A stretch of 64,000 nucleotides of DNA from Sphingobacteriales bacterium (lineage in GTDB: Bacteria > Bacteroidota > Bacteroidia > Chitinophagales > Chitinophagaceae). The first letter of the stretch is position 1. Each line of letters begins with the position of its first letter. Below, piece by piece: positions 17,553-27,442 of this stretch. Below the pieces are notes generated by a model, which saw only the letters and a program-made list of their open reading frames with translations, was not told the DNA's origin and did not search any database. Position numbers and translations under genes: made by a program. The DNA lies in contig JACQDV010000002.1 of NCBI GenBank assembly GCA_016200915.1, forward strand, positions 62,001 to 126,000, read 5' to 3'.

Positions 17553-18281
17553 ATGTGGTCAGTCTGTAAAAAAGAACTAAGGCAATTTTTCAGCAGCTTA
17601 ACCGGCTATATTGCCATCATTATTTTTCTCCTGCTCAACGGGTTATTCCTGTTTGTTTTCAACAAGTCAGGCATTTTTGAAGAAGGTTATGCCAGCATGG
17701 ACAAGTTCTTTGAGCTGGCTCCCTGGATTCTGTTACTCCTTGTTCCAGCTGTAACCATGCGTTTACTGGCAGATGAATTTAAATCGGGCACCATCGAATT
17801 ATTAAAAACCCGGCCTCTCAGCTCCTGGCAAATTTTAACCGGAAAATTTTGGGCGGCATTTATTGTAATCATCATTGCTCTTTTACCAACAGTTGTTTAC
17901 ATATTTTCCTTAAAAGCACTGGCTGCGGGCGGCACTACTTTAGATGCTGGTGGTATTGCCGGTTCTTATATCGGTCTTATTTTTTTGTGTGCTGCTTTTA
18001 CGGCAGTAGGACTTTGCTGCAGCAGCTTAACCAATAATGCAGTGGTTGCTTTTTTATTGAGTGCATTTGTTTGCTTCGTTCTTTATTTTGGATTCAGTTC
18101 ACTCAGTCAGTTACCGCAATTAAAATCAGGTGCTGATTATTATATTGAAAAGATCGGTATCGATTTTCATTATCGCAGTGTTTCCCGTGGCGTGATTGAC
18201 AGCAGGGACCTGATATATTTTATAACTGTTGTGATGCTGTTCTTAATTCTCACACAAAAAAGATTAGCTAAAAAAATATAA
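17553..18281 (+). CDS. gldF: Gliding motility ABC transporter permease GldF
   Basis: GldF is the inner-membrane permease of the GldA-GldF-GldG ABC transporter required for gliding in some Bacteroidota. The 242-residue ABC-2-type permease has about six membrane segments. The conserved cytoplasmic stretch MRLLADEFKSGTIELLKTRP lies after the second helix (about residues 69-88) and is typical of this family. I start at MWSVCKKELRQFF (ATG 17553), supported by a -7 box five bases upstream. gldG follows after 13 bp. The ATPase gene gldA is not in the window. Confidence 0.92.
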   Translation: MWSVCKKELRQFFSSLTGYIAIIIFLLLNGLFLFVFNKSGIFEEGYASMDKFFELAPWILLLLVPAVTMRLLADEFKSGTIELLKTRPLSSWQILTGKFWAAFIVIIIALLPTVVYIFSLKALAAGGTTLDAGGIAGSYIGLIFLCAAFTAVGLCCSSLTNNAVVAFLLSAFVCFVLYFGFSSLSQLPQLKSGADYYIEKIGIDFHYRSVSRGVIDSRDLIYFITVVMLFLILTQKRLAKKI

Positions 18282-18294
18282 CCCGCCATCGTCC

Positions 18295-20043
18295 ATGAAA
18301 AAATCATTTAGCAGTTTACTCAATTCATCATTTGGCTGGTTAGTTTTAATAGCATTGCTGGTGCTGGTAAATATTACTGCCACCTTTTTTAAATTTCGCA
18401 TTGATCTTACAGAAGAAAAACGTTTTTCACTTTCTACCCCAACTAAAAAATTATTAAAGCATATTGATAGCACCATCACTGTTGATGTGTTACTGGAAGG
18501 TGAATTACCAGCAGACTTTCGCAAGCTGCAGGTTAGTACAAAAGATTTATTAAACGAGATGAAAGAATATGCCGGTAAAAAGTTGGAGTATAATTTCATT
18601 AATTCTGAAACAATAGAAAAAGATTCGGCTTACCAGTTGATGCTGGCATCTTTTGATCTTATACCCACTGCAAGAGAATCTCAAACAAAAAAAGGTGAAG
18701 AGAAAGTAATGCTCTATCCTTTTGCAGTAGTAAACCGTGGTGATAAAAAAATCGGTATTGATCTGCTGAAGGGAAAGATCGTATATGATGTTGATCCTAT
18801 TAATGGTACAAGACAGATTAATGAAGCCAAATCCATTAACGCTGCAGAAAGTTTATTAGAATTTAAAATTGCTGATGCTATTGATAAAATTCAGCAACAA
18901 AACAAACCTGTTATTGGATATTTAATGGGAAATGGAGAACCTCCGATAGGTCCACCAAATGGAATAGAAACTTATGATTTGGTGAAAACGCTTGAAGCCA
19001 ATTATAGATTATTTACATTAGATATAAATACTCACCCTGTTATACCATTAGAGTTTAAAGCATTACTAATTGTACGACCCACTCAAAAGTTTGAAGACTC
19101 TACTAAACAAAAGATTGATCAATACATCATGCAGGGAGGAAAAGTATTGTGGAGTTTGGATAATCTTGATGCAAATAAAGACAGTTTAGCAAGATTAGCT
19201 AATACAGTAGCATTTGATATGGGTATTAATCTTGATGATCAGCTATTTAAATATGGCGTTCGTATTAACCGTGATTTGGTACAGGATATGCAATGCGATA
19301 TGGTTCCTATTGTAATTGGACAAACGGGCGGACAAGCACAAATTCAACCAATACCTTTTAACTATTATCCATTATTGACTCCATCCAACAATAACGCTAT
19401 TACACGTAACATGGAACCTGTACTGGGTCAATATGTAAATTCTATTGACACGGTAAAAGCAGAAGGCATCAAGAAAACTGTATTATTATCTTCATCAGAA
19501 AATTCAAAGTTTGTAAGTACACCCGCCATTATCAGTTTAAATGAGTTGAAAACAATTGAAGAGCCGAAACTCTACAATAAAAAATTCTTACCGGTTGCTT
19601 ATTTATTAGAAGGAAAATTTAATTCCACCTTTGCGCATCGTACATCACAGGAAACCATCAACCAGTTTGAACAATGGTATAAAACTCCATTTAAAACGCA
19701 ATGTGATGAGCCTACTAAAATGATTGTAATAAGTGACGGAGATATTTTTTTGAATAAATATTCGCAATCCCAGCAACAGGAACCACCACCGATGGGATTA
19801 AGCAATACGCAGCAACAATTGTATGCTAACCGTACTTTTTTATTAAATGCCCTGGAGTACTTAGTTAACCCGTCAGGAATTATTGAAACAAGAAATAAAG
19901 ACATAACACTTCGTCTGCTCAACAAAACAAAAGTGGAAGAAGAAAAGACTAAGTGGCAGATTATTAATATTGCTGTTCCTGTTTTATTAGTAATTGCTGC
20001 CGGTTTTATTTTTCAGCAGATACGCAAGAAAAAGTACAGTTAA
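18295..20043 (+). CDS. gldG: Gliding motility-associated ABC transporter protein GldG
   Basis: GldG is the substrate-binding or auxiliary subunit that works with GldF. The 582-residue protein has an N-terminal membrane anchor (about 15-35) and the conserved start FRIDLTEEKRFSLSTPTKKL (about 38-57). A large periplasmic part belongs to the ABC-type auxiliary-transport family, and a second helix (about 552-570) precedes a short basic tail. The paired helices and the position directly behind gldF are characteristic. terC follows after 9 bp and may share the transcript. Confidence 0.92.
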   Translation: MKKSFSSLLNSSFGWLVLIALLVLVNITATFFKFRIDLTEEKRFSLSTPTKKLLKHIDSTITVDVLLEGELPADFRKLQVSTKDLLNEMKEYAGKKLEYNFINSETIEKDSAYQLMLASFDLIPTARESQTKKGEEKVMLYPFAVVNRGDKKIGIDLLKGKIVYDVDPINGTRQINEAKSINAAESLLEFKIADAIDKIQQQNKPVIGYLMGNGEPPIGPPNGIETYDLVKTLEANYRLFTLDINTHPVIPLEFKALLIVRPTQKFEDSTKQKIDQYIMQGGKVLWSLDNLDANKDSLARLANTVAFDMGINLDDQLFKYGVRINRDLVQDMQCDMVPIVIGQTGGQAQIQPIPFNYYPLLTPSNNNAITRNMEPVLGQYVNSIDTVKAEGIKKTVLLSSSENSKFVSTPAIISLNELKTIEEPKLYNKKFLPVAYLLEGKFNSTFAHRTSQETINQFEQWYKTPFKTQCDEPTKMIVISDGDIFLNKYSQSQQQEPPPMGLSNTQQQLYANRTFLLNALEYLVNPSGIIETRNKDITLRLLNKTKVEEEKTKWQIINIAVPVLLVIAAGFIFQQIRKKKYS

Positions 20044-20052
20044 TCAAATAAC

Positions 20053-21045
20053 ATGAATCCACAGCAATGGACATATATCACTTTTGGTGCAGTGCTCATC
20101 TTAGCCATCACTTTTGATTTAGGCTTGCTGAGCAAAAAAGGAACGGCTATTTCTATAAAGCAGGCATTAAGGCAAACACTTTTCTGGGTTGTATTAGCAC
20201 TTTCCTTTTTTGGATTCATGTGGTTTGAATATGGACATGAACATGCATTTGCATACCTCAGTGCTTACTTAATGGAATGGAGTCTCAGCATCGATAATAT
20301 TTTTGTCTTTATTCTCATCTTCAATTTCTTTGGTGTAAAAGAAAAATTTACAGGAAGAGTTTTACTCATCGGCATTTTAATGGCCATTGTATTCCGCATC
20401 ATCTTTATTACTGTTGGTGTGGAGCTGGTAAAACATTTTGAGTGGCTGCTTTATATATTCGGGGCTTTCCTTGTTTACACTGGTTATCATTTGTTTTTTG
20501 TAGAGCAGGAAGAGGAGTTTAATCCAAGAGATAACAAAGTTTATAAATTTCTGCAACGCATCTTCCCTATTACACATGATGATGGTGATGGCAAATACAC
20601 GATCATTCAAAACGGAAAAAAATACTATACCACCATTTTTGTAGTGGTAATCATTTTAGCTACTACCGATATTGTTTTTGCTGTTGATTCTATTCCAGCC
20701 GTATTTGGAATTTCAAAAGACCGGCTGGTGATCTATACTTCCAACATTTTTGCGGTGCTGGGCTTACGTTCTCTATACTTTATGCTGCGTGGTGCTGTAA
20801 GTAAATTTGATTTTCTGCAACAGGGCATTGCTATTGTTTTAGTATTTATCGGTTTCAAGATGATAGCCGAAGGCATCCCCTTCTTTATGGAATTATTTGG
20901 AGCCAGCAAAGAAAAAGCAGGAGCTTACCAACTGCATGTGCCTACCTGGCTGTCGCTGATGGTAATTGTTACCTGTATTGGCGGTTCTATTTTATATTCT
21001 TTGTATCATAAAAAGAAACATTTGCCGCCTGATATAAAAGAATAA
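20053..21045 (+). CDS. TerC-family integral membrane protein
   Basis: This 330-residue TerC/Alx-type protein has about nine membrane segments. The family's acidic intramembrane motifs are present: EWSLSIDNIFVFILIF (about 75-90) and TDIVFAVDSIPAVFG (about 205-220). These Asp residues are implicated in metal (often manganese) transport in relatives; tellurium resistance is the historic name. It begins 9 bp after gldG, which suggests co-transcription, but a link to gliding is not shown. A soluble insert HDDGDGKYTIIQNGKKYY (about 176-193) lies between the two halves. The substrate is uncertain. Confidence 0.9.
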   Translation: MNPQQWTYITFGAVLILAITFDLGLLSKKGTAISIKQALRQTLFWVVLALSFFGFMWFEYGHEHAFAYLSAYLMEWSLSIDNIFVFILIFNFFGVKEKFTGRVLLIGILMAIVFRIIFITVGVELVKHFEWLLYIFGAFLVYTGYHLFFVEQEEEFNPRDNKVYKFLQRIFPITHDDGDGKYTIIQNGKKYYTTIFVVVIILATTDIVFAVDSIPAVFGISKDRLVIYTSNIFAVLGLRSLYFMLRGAVSKFDFLQQGIAIVLVFIGFKMIAEGIPFFMELFGASKEKAGAYQLHVPTWLSLMVIVTCIGGSILYSLYHKKKHLPPDIKE

Positions 21046-21091
21046 AAGTTTTATTTGCCGGTGAATTGTAATTTTATTCTTTCTTTATTGC

Positions 21092-23572
21092 ATGCCACAA
21101 TATACCATCTCCTCACTATGTGAAATTGTAAACGGCCGTTTTATTAAACAGTCAGCTAATGCTGTAATTGAACACCTGCAAATTGACAGCCGGAAAATAA
21201 CTCATCCAGCAGCATCATTGTTCTTTGCCATTATAACACCGCACAGAAACGGGCATCAGTATATCGAAGAAGTTTATAAGAAAGGAGTAAGAAATTTTAT
21301 TATAAGTAAGCAATTAAACTGCACCAATTTCCCGGAAGCAAACTTCATTGTAGTAAATGATACACTGAAAGCATTACAACAATTAGCTACCTATCACCGT
21401 AAACAATTTTCTATTCCTGTTATTGGTATTACCGGCAGCAATGGAAAAACAATTGTAAAAGAGTGGCTCAATCAACTGCTGGAAGATCGTTTCAATATTG
21501 TAAGAAGTCCTAAAAGTTATAACTCACAAATTGGTGTACCGCTTTCTGTATGGCAGATACACCAAGCTCATGAGCTTGCCATCTTTGAAGCCGGTATTTC
21601 TCAAGCCGGAGAAATGCAGCAACTGGCTGATATTATTCAACCAACCATCGGCATCTTTACCAATATTGGTGAAGCTCACCAGGAAGGATTTAAAAATATA
21701 GATGAAAAAGCAAAAGAGAAAGCTATTCTCTTTCAGCATACACAACAATTAGTTTATTGCAGCGATTATACTGCTATCAGCAAACCAGTGTCTCTGTATA
21801 ATGCAAAAAAGTTTGACTGGAGTAAAAATCAAAAAGCATGGCTTATTATAAACCAAATTGAGAAATACAATTATGAAACAAGCATCAAAGCAAAATATAA
21901 TGATCAGCCAATAAGCATTATCATTCCATTTACAGATGATGCTTCTATTGAAAATGCCATTCATTGCTGGTGTGTGTTGTTGCTGCTCAACATCAGCCAG
22001 CAGGAAATACAAGGCAAGATGAAACTGTTGCGGCCTATTGGCATGCGGCTGGAAATGAAAAAAGGCATCAACAACTGCACCATCATCAATGACAGCTATA
22101 GTGCAGACCTCAGTTCCTTACAAATTGCCTTGAATTTTTTATCACAACAAAAACAACATACCAAGCGAACGGTTATACTTACTGATTTTTTGCAAAGCGG
22201 TAAAACAGATAAAGAATTATACAGCAGCATTGCTTACGAACTGCACCGCAATAATATCAGCCGCATTATTGGTATTGGTGAAAAAATAAAGCAACTATCC
22301 GGTTATTTTACTTTAAAAGAAAAAGAGAGAACAATCACTTCTTTTTACCCAACGGTTAATGATTTTCTAAAAAATTTTGATTCCAATCATTTTGCCGGAG
22401 AACTGATCTTAATTAAAGGCGCCCGTGCCTTTGAACTGGAGCGCATCAGTCGTTTACTGGAGCAAAAAACACATCAGACTGTTTTAGAAATTAATTTGAA
22501 TGCTGTAGCACATAACCTGAAAGAATTCAGAAAACAGTTAAAACCATCTACCAAAATTATGGCGATGGTTAAAGCTTTTTCTTATGGCAGTGGTAGTTAT
22601 GAAATAGCAAGTTTATTACAGTTTCATAAAGTAGATTACTTAGCCGTTGCTTATGCTGATGAAGGTGTTGAATTAAGAAAAGCTGGCATTACCTTACCCA
22701 TCATGGTAATGACTGCTGAAGAAGAAACATATCCTGCCTTAGCGGAGTATGATTTAGAACCAGAGATATATTCATTCAACATACTGCAATCATTTGCCGC
22801 CTTCCTACACAAAGAAGGACTACAATCATATCCTGTGCACATAAAATTAGATACCGGTATGCACCGGCTTGGCTTTATGCCGGAGGAAATTCCTGAATTA
22901 TGTGAGCAGCTGAAGCATAAATCTTATTTCAAAGTCCAATCCATATTCAGTCATTTGGCAGCAAGTGAAGATGCTGCATTGGATGATTTTACATTACAGC
23001 AATATCATTTGTTCAGTAATTCAGTAAAACTTATTGAAGAAAATTTAGGTTATTCTTTCATCAAACATATCGATAACTCTGCCGGTATTCTTCGTCACCC
23101 GCAACTGCAGATGGATATGGTGCGGTTAGGAATTGGTTTATATGGTATCAACAGCAGTAACTCTCCGTTATTACAGTTACAGGAAGTTTCCTCTTTAAAA
23201 ACAACTATTGCCCAAATAAAAAAGATCAAAGCAAATGAAACTGTTGGTTATGGCAGAAAAGGAAAAGTTGACAAGGATTCTGTTATTGCCACTGTTCGTA
23301 TTGGATATGCAGATGGCTACAGCCGGAAACTGGGTAATGGTGTTGGCAAAATGCTGGTGAATGGTATAGCTGTTCCGGTAATTGGTAATGTGTGCATGGA
23401 TATGACCATGCTTAATATAACAGGTATTAATAATGTAAATGAAGGAGACGATGTGATAGTTTTCGGACAAGAACTTTCTATAAATGAAGTAGCCAAAGCC
23501 GCCCAAACAATTCCATACGAGATAATGACAGGAATAAGTCAAAGGGTAAAAAGAATCTATTTTGAGGAGTGA
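21092..23572 (+). CDS. Bifunctional MurF-like ligase / alanine racemase
   Basis: This 826-residue fusion, common in Bacteroidota, joins a MurF-like domain (about 1-455) to a PLP-dependent alanine racemase (about 462-826). The racemase makes D-Ala for the cell wall. Its PLP lysine is Lys494 in MAMVKAFSYGSG, and the VGYGRKG Tyr and NVCMDMTM motifs are present. The MurF part keeps the ATP loop GITGSNGKTIVKEW, but the usual DAYNANP signature reads INDSYSADLSSL. Because a complete standalone MurF exists at 11031-12308, the ligase half may be altered or regulatory. The gene follows terC by 46 bp. A heptamer repeat and lspA lie downstream. Confidence 0.93.
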   Translation: MPQYTISSLCEIVNGRFIKQSANAVIEHLQIDSRKITHPAASLFFAIITPHRNGHQYIEEVYKKGVRNFIISKQLNCTNFPEANFIVVNDTLKALQQLATYHRKQFSIPVIGITGSNGKTIVKEWLNQLLEDRFNIVRSPKSYNSQIGVPLSVWQIHQAHELAIFEAGISQAGEMQQLADIIQPTIGIFTNIGEAHQEGFKNIDEKAKEKAILFQHTQQLVYCSDYTAISKPVSLYNAKKFDWSKNQKAWLIINQIEKYNYETSIKAKYNDQPISIIIPFTDDASIENAIHCWCVLLLLNISQQEIQGKMKLLRPIGMRLEMKKGINNCTIINDSYSADLSSLQIALNFLSQQKQHTKRTVILTDFLQSGKTDKELYSSIAYELHRNNISRIIGIGEKIKQLSGYFTLKEKERTITSFYPTVNDFLKNFDSNHFAGELILIKGARAFELERISRLLEQKTHQTVLEINLNAVAHNLKEFRKQLKPSTKIMAMVKAFSYGSGSYEIASLLQFHKVDYLAVAYADEGVELRKAGITLPIMVMTAEEETYPALAEYDLEPEIYSFNILQSFAAFLHKEGLQSYPVHIKLDTGMHRLGFMPEEIPELCEQLKHKSYFKVQSIFSHLAASEDAALDDFTLQQYHLFSNSVKLIEENLGYSFIKHIDNSAGILRHPQLQMDMVRLGIGLYGINSSNSPLLQLQEVSSLKTTIAQIKKIKANETVGYGRKGKVDKDSVIATVRIGYADGYSRKLGNGVGKMLVNGIAVPVIGNVCMDMTMLNITGINNVNEGDDVIVFGQELSINEVAKAAQTIPYEIMTGISQRVKRIYFEE

Positions 23573-23591
23573 TTTACTCAAATAAATTAAC

Positions 23592-23627
23592 ATTCTGTCA
23601 ACTGCCAACTGCTAACTGTCAACTCAT
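23592..23627. repeat. Heptamer repeat (tcaactg type)
   Basis: Four tandem heptamers (tcaactg, ccaactg, ctaactg, tcaactc) lie just upstream of the lspA promoter. They share the pattern YCAAYTG with the arrays at 3455-3540 and 61209-61252. Confidence 0.65.
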
Positions 23628-23637
23628 TCTCTTCCCC

Positions 23638-23645
23638 TATCTTTG
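23638..23645 (+). promoter_or_regulatory. -7 box TATCTTTG for lspA
   Basis: TATCTTTG fits TAnnTTTG and lies 20 nt before the GTG start codon. The expected -33 position falls in the heptamer repeat and has no TTG. Confidence 0.5.
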
Positions 23646-23665
23646 CCAATCAAAAAATAAAAAGA

Positions 23666-24367
23666 GTGAAGCTTAAGCATCTTATTATTCTTATTGCCCT
23701 CATTGTAATTGCAGACCAATCATTAAAGATCTGGGTCAAGACAACATTTACATACGGAGATCCTAAAAATGTTTTTGGGTCATGGTTTCAGTTAGATTTT
23801 ATTGAAAATGAAGGCATGGCTTATGGGTGGAAGTTTGGTGGTGCCTGGTGTAAGCTGGCTTTAACCGTTTTTCGGTTAGGCGCAGTAATTTTTGGTACCT
23901 GGTATTTAGGAAGAATTGTAAAGAAAGGATATCATAAAGGTTTTATTATTTGTGCCGGTTTGATTTATGCCGGTGCGTTGGGTAATTTAATTGACAGTTT
24001 ATTTTACGGGATGATATTTGACAAAGGAATGTATATAGAGCCTGGCACTTTTCGTCAAATAGGATATGATGGACTCGCACAATTTTCATCAAAAGGATAT
24101 TCCAGTTTTTTGCATGGCAATGTAGTGGACATGCTGTACTTCCCCATTATCGAAAACAAAAAGATGCCTGATTGGGTCCCTTTTTGGGGTGGCGAACGTT
24201 TTACTTTCTTCTCCGCTATTTTTAATATTGCCGATGCTTCTATTTCTATTGGTGTAATTACTTTACTATTGTTCCAGAAGAAATTATTTAAACATCATTA
24301 TGAGCCGGAGCCTGACCCAGCTATTGAAACAAATATCACAGTAACCGACGAAACACAGGTATCATAA
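23666..24367 (+). CDS. lspA: Lipoprotein signal peptidase LspA
   Basis: LspA is the inner-membrane aspartyl peptidase that cleaves lipoprotein signal peptides after lipidation. The 233-residue protein is longer than the usual 160-170, through a loop around GMIFDKGMYIEPGTFRQIGY (about 112-131) and a charged tail; longer forms are usual in this phylum. Family motifs are DQSLKIWVKT, IENEGMAYGWKFGG, GNLIDSLFYG (first catalytic Asp), HGNVVDMLYFP and IFNIADASISIG (second Asp). It starts at GTG 23666 (MKLKHLII), with a -7 box just upstream. Its many substrates would include the GldJ and OmpA-type lipoproteins found here. Confidence 0.95.
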   Translation: MKLKHLIILIALIVIADQSLKIWVKTTFTYGDPKNVFGSWFQLDFIENEGMAYGWKFGGAWCKLALTVFRLGAVIFGTWYLGRIVKKGYHKGFIICAGLIYAGALGNLIDSLFYGMIFDKGMYIEPGTFRQIGYDGLAQFSSKGYSSFLHGNVVDMLYFPIIENKKMPDWVPFWGGERFTFFSAIFNIADASISIGVITLLLFQKKLFKHHYEPEPDPAIETNITVTDETQVS

Positions 24368-24376
24368 AAATTATTC

Positions 24377-24428
24377 TGCGATAAACGGAAATTTAAAACC
24401 ACTTTAATGCGAGGTGAAGTTTATCGCA
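24377..24428. terminator. Inverted repeat between convergent lspA and T9SS gene
   Basis: A perfect 10-bp inverted repeat (tgcgataaac at 24377-24386 and gtttatcgca at 24419-24428) fills the gap between the two stop codons. The loop is long and the T run short, so it is a plausible but unproven bidirectional terminator. Confidence 0.4.
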
Positions 24429-26687
24429 TTATAACTTAATGATGGATTTATTGATCACCGTCCCTTCAAAACGGATACGCAAAAAATAATTACCGCTCAC
24501 CTTTGCAGGGAAAGGATTCAACTGCAGCGCATTTAATCCCCTTTTAATATTTTTTGTTTGTGAAGAAATTGTTGAACCAAATAAATTCAATATATCAATT
24601 TCAATCATGCCCGGTTTATTAGATATTAACTGCATATCCAATTCATTTCTTACCGGGTTGGTATAAGAAATAAGCCCGATTTTATCAGCTTTGGTTCGTA
24701 ACAAAATTATTTCGCTGTATTTATGAAGTCTGCCCCCCGTGGTCGATGCTTTAATACGGTAATACGCTAAATTATTTACAGGTGTGATATCTTTAAATGA
24801 ATAAGAATATAGCTCTCCCGGGATAAATGAACCGGCCATCACTGTACCAATTTCATTAAAATGCAAACCATCTGTACTTTTTTCAACAGCAAAATATCCA
24901 TCGTCAATTTTAATGTCCGTTTTCCAGCCCAGCATTGAATGATTATTGCTGAGGACAGCTTCAAAATTTCTTAACTCAATATTTAAAACGCTGCATTTTG
25001 AAATAACCAGCCTGGTAGCGCCGGATGACACAACTGCACAGTTAGCATTATTTAAATTGGCAGCTGTAGTTGCAGCTTTAACCCTTATCAAACAATTGCT
25101 GTCAGCATAAACCGGAATAAATTTATATAAAGACCGTCCCACAGAATCAGTACCCACCTTAGCTGTAAAACTGATAGTATCATTTTTAATGATGTTCCAG
25201 CTTACTCCATTGTTACAGCTTTTTTCCCAGCGTACATATTTGTAGTTGGTAAAATAAGTTCTTACTGAATCGATGAATGTTACGTTGGTGGCAGTATCGC
25301 ATCCCACATAAGAGTTAGGCGGGTTTAATAACTGCACCGGGTTACAGGTTGCTACTTTAATATCATCAATAGCCCAGTCGTTACCACCACCTCCCGGTGC
25401 ATTATTTCTAATTGAAATAGTAAAAGAAGATTGAGCTGCTCCGGTAATTAGTGTATATCCTTTTTGTATCCAGGTGCCATTGTACGGCATATTACCAGTA
25501 GTATAATAATCTATACCATCAATTTGAAAAGTAAGATTGGGCCGCACACCCGATGAATCATTTCCTGCCCCGGGAATAAATCCTGCAGAGCCTGCGCCCA
25601 CGCCGGTTGAATCGCACCGGCAGCGGCGGCATACATTCCTGAACCATGCAGAAAACTCATAATAAGTATTAGGACATAAATTAGAAATAGTTTGTGTAAA
25701 GGCTGTATTGGGCTGATAGCTTGCATTAACTATTAATGCATATCCACCCGTTGAATTAACCGTATCCGTTGGCGGATTACCCAGAAAAGGATTAGTTGCA
25801 CCCGTATGATCTCCTATTATATCCCAGACACTAAATACACGATTAGCATTAGGATAAGGAAGTGCAGCATTAGTGGTATAAACAGCACTTGTATTATTGG
25901 ATACACCATAATAGTTATCGTTAGGTGTGTTTGTTGTAAATGTTTTATAAGTATAAGGTAAGGGCACCAGGGCTGAAGATCCCCTGTCTTTAGGTTTCCC
26001 TGAACCAAATGTGCCATTACTTTCAGATACCAATACGTTGGCTCCAATACTGTTAGAACATAATGAAAGGTTTTGAGAGAGTTTTAATGTGTAGGCCGAA
26101 AAATTAGAAGAGGCTGCTACCCCCGCAGCATCGTTATACCGAAAGTTACCTGCGTTTATAAAAATAGAAGTACCGTAAGGCAAGGGGGAATTAATTTTAA
26201 CCTGGTATGCAATTACACGAATACAGGTAGTTTTATAAAAAGAAGGCCGCATATTATTTACCAATGTTCCCGCATTGGTTATAGTATTACCCTGCGCTGC
26301 TTCGCTGCAGGCGCCGGCTGTGTTTCCAATATTAACTCTTATAAAATTTCCGTTTACATTACCTGAATCAAGGTCATTCGCATCGGTGTAAGTAAAATAA
26401 GTAAAGCCCTCGTTGGTAATTGTTTTTAATGAGCTGGCAATGTACGTGCAGTTAACCGGAAGTGTATCGTTGTAGCGGAGCCTTGTTACCGTACCTGCAC
26501 TTAACGCAATAGTGGCTCTTATCTCAAGAATATCTCCTGCTTCAAAAGTACCACCATTGGGTTTTGAAACATTTATATAACTTTTTCCAAATTGAGCTGT
26601 TTGAGAAAAAATTTCCACAGCAAACCACGTATTGGTCACAATGGAGATAATTAATAAAACTGTTACATAACGTAAAGTTTTTTTCAT
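24429..26687 (-). CDS. Large T9SS-secreted surface protein
   Basis: This 752-residue exported protein starts at MKKTLRYVTVLL (ATG 26687); codons further upstream do not form a signal peptide. The mature part contains repeated beta domains. One middle domain (about 270-470) carries NLCPNTYYEFSAWFRNVC and WAIDDIKVATC, which resembles galactose-binding or MAM-like folds found in Bacteroidota adhesins. A fibronectin-like region (about 600-670) precedes the C-terminal sorting domain, which starts near ISYTNPVRNELDM and ends SGNYFLRIRFEGTVINKSII. It should be a T9SS substrate. The exact ligand is unknown. It is convergent with lspA and preceded by a 690-bp region with little coding signal. Confidence 0.85.
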   Translation of the reverse strand: MKKTLRYVTVLLIISIVTNTWFAVEIFSQTAQFGKSYINVSKPNGGTFEAGDILEIRATIALSAGTVTRLRYNDTLPVNCTYIASSLKTITNEGFTYFTYTDANDLDSGNVNGNFIRVNIGNTAGACSEAAQGNTITNAGTLVNNMRPSFYKTTCIRVIAYQVKINSPLPYGTSIFINAGNFRYNDAAGVAASSNFSAYTLKLSQNLSLCSNSIGANVLVSESNGTFGSGKPKDRGSSALVPLPYTYKTFTTNTPNDNYYGVSNNTSAVYTTNAALPYPNANRVFSVWDIIGDHTGATNPFLGNPPTDTVNSTGGYALIVNASYQPNTAFTQTISNLCPNTYYEFSAWFRNVCRRCRCDSTGVGAGSAGFIPGAGNDSSGVRPNLTFQIDGIDYYTTGNMPYNGTWIQKGYTLITGAAQSSFTISIRNNAPGGGGNDWAIDDIKVATCNPVQLLNPPNSYVGCDTATNVTFIDSVRTYFTNYKYVRWEKSCNNGVSWNIIKNDTISFTAKVGTDSVGRSLYKFIPVYADSNCLIRVKAATTAANLNNANCAVVSSGATRLVISKCSVLNIELRNFEAVLSNNHSMLGWKTDIKIDDGYFAVEKSTDGLHFNEIGTVMAGSFIPGELYSYSFKDITPVNNLAYYRIKASTTGGRLHKYSEIILLRTKADKIGLISYTNPVRNELDMQLISNKPGMIEIDILNLFGSTISSQTKNIKRGLNALQLNPFPAKVSGNYFLRIRFEGTVINKSIIKL

Positions 26688-26747
26688 AGGGGCAGATTTA
26701 ATTTTAGAAACCGGATTAATATCTGAAATACTTTTATAAAGGTACAA

Positions 26748-27442
26748 CTCATTTAAAATTCCGCCCCCTTATTACTACCTGTTTAGGTGAATATATATAC
26801 TACGAAAAAATACTTTTTAAAAGGATATTTTACAGGTAGAAAAACGACACCGCTTTTATTCAAAAAAATATTTACAGTAATTAGCGCATCTTTCTTCGTC
26901 TTAGCAGAAGCTTGTAAAGATTTTAGAAGAAAACCGATGCAGGTAAGCCCTTAAATGAAAGTTTGCTTCCTGGCAACTGTTTTTATCGTGAATTTACTTC
27001 GTAATAATGCGCACTGCAGGCAGTTTAATTCCAGTTTCAGTTTTTTTTAACTGCCCCCTGCAAGAAAAAATTTACCGAACCGTTAATAAGGTGCAGGTCG
27101 CATCAATGATATTGAAAGGCCCTTAGCGTAACCTGTACCATTTTTTTAACACATATCCAAACCCTAAATGAAAAGACCAATAATTCCACCTGCGTTATTA
27201 ACGATAGCCATTAGCTCACCGCTAACAATTATTGCTACAAAGAGTAGTGCAACGTTTATTAAAGAAAATGATACAAGAGGGTGGTCCTTTACTAAAATAC
27301 TTTCAATAAATACTAAAACAAGTGAAGTAAAATACAAATATAGCAACCCATTGCCACAAAATGATCCAGACTGGTTTGCTAATTATGAATAAGTTTTTTA
27401 CCCATCTTTCACATAACAAAAGGGTTTGTGTGTATATCAGCA
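26748..27442. other. Long spacer, mostly without recognisable genes
   Basis: About 690 bp separate the T9SS surface-protein gene from queA. I see a G/C hairpin near 27011-27065 (ctgcaggcagtt against aactgccccctgcaag, with bulges) and one short ORF at 27168-27392, listed separately. Its reverse strand (27164-27346) is also open and very hydrophobic, but it lacks an ATG. No repeat words of the kinds seen elsewhere and no protein remnant are obvious. Confidence 0.5.
27168..27392 (+). CDS. Possible small hypothetical protein
   Basis: This ATG-started ORF of 74 residues has a hydrophobic N-terminal part (PPALLTIAISSPLTIIAT, about 7-24) that could be a signal or membrane segment. A hydrophilic tail ends DPDWFANYE. 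No ribosome-binding site or -7 box is evident and I do not recognise the family. It overlaps an open frame on the other strand, and it stands alone in a long spacer beside queA. It may be a small exported protein or chance. Confidence 0.25.
   Translation: MKRPIIPPALLTIAISSPLTIIATKSSATFIKENDTRGWSFTKILSINTKTSEVKYKYSNPLPQNDPDWFANYE

Noticed and set aside
24429-26687. Frameshift in the large T9SS protein, suggested by open frames overlapping it
   Set aside because: The main frame is continuous, with signal peptide and sorting domain both in phase. The overlapping frames are shadows.
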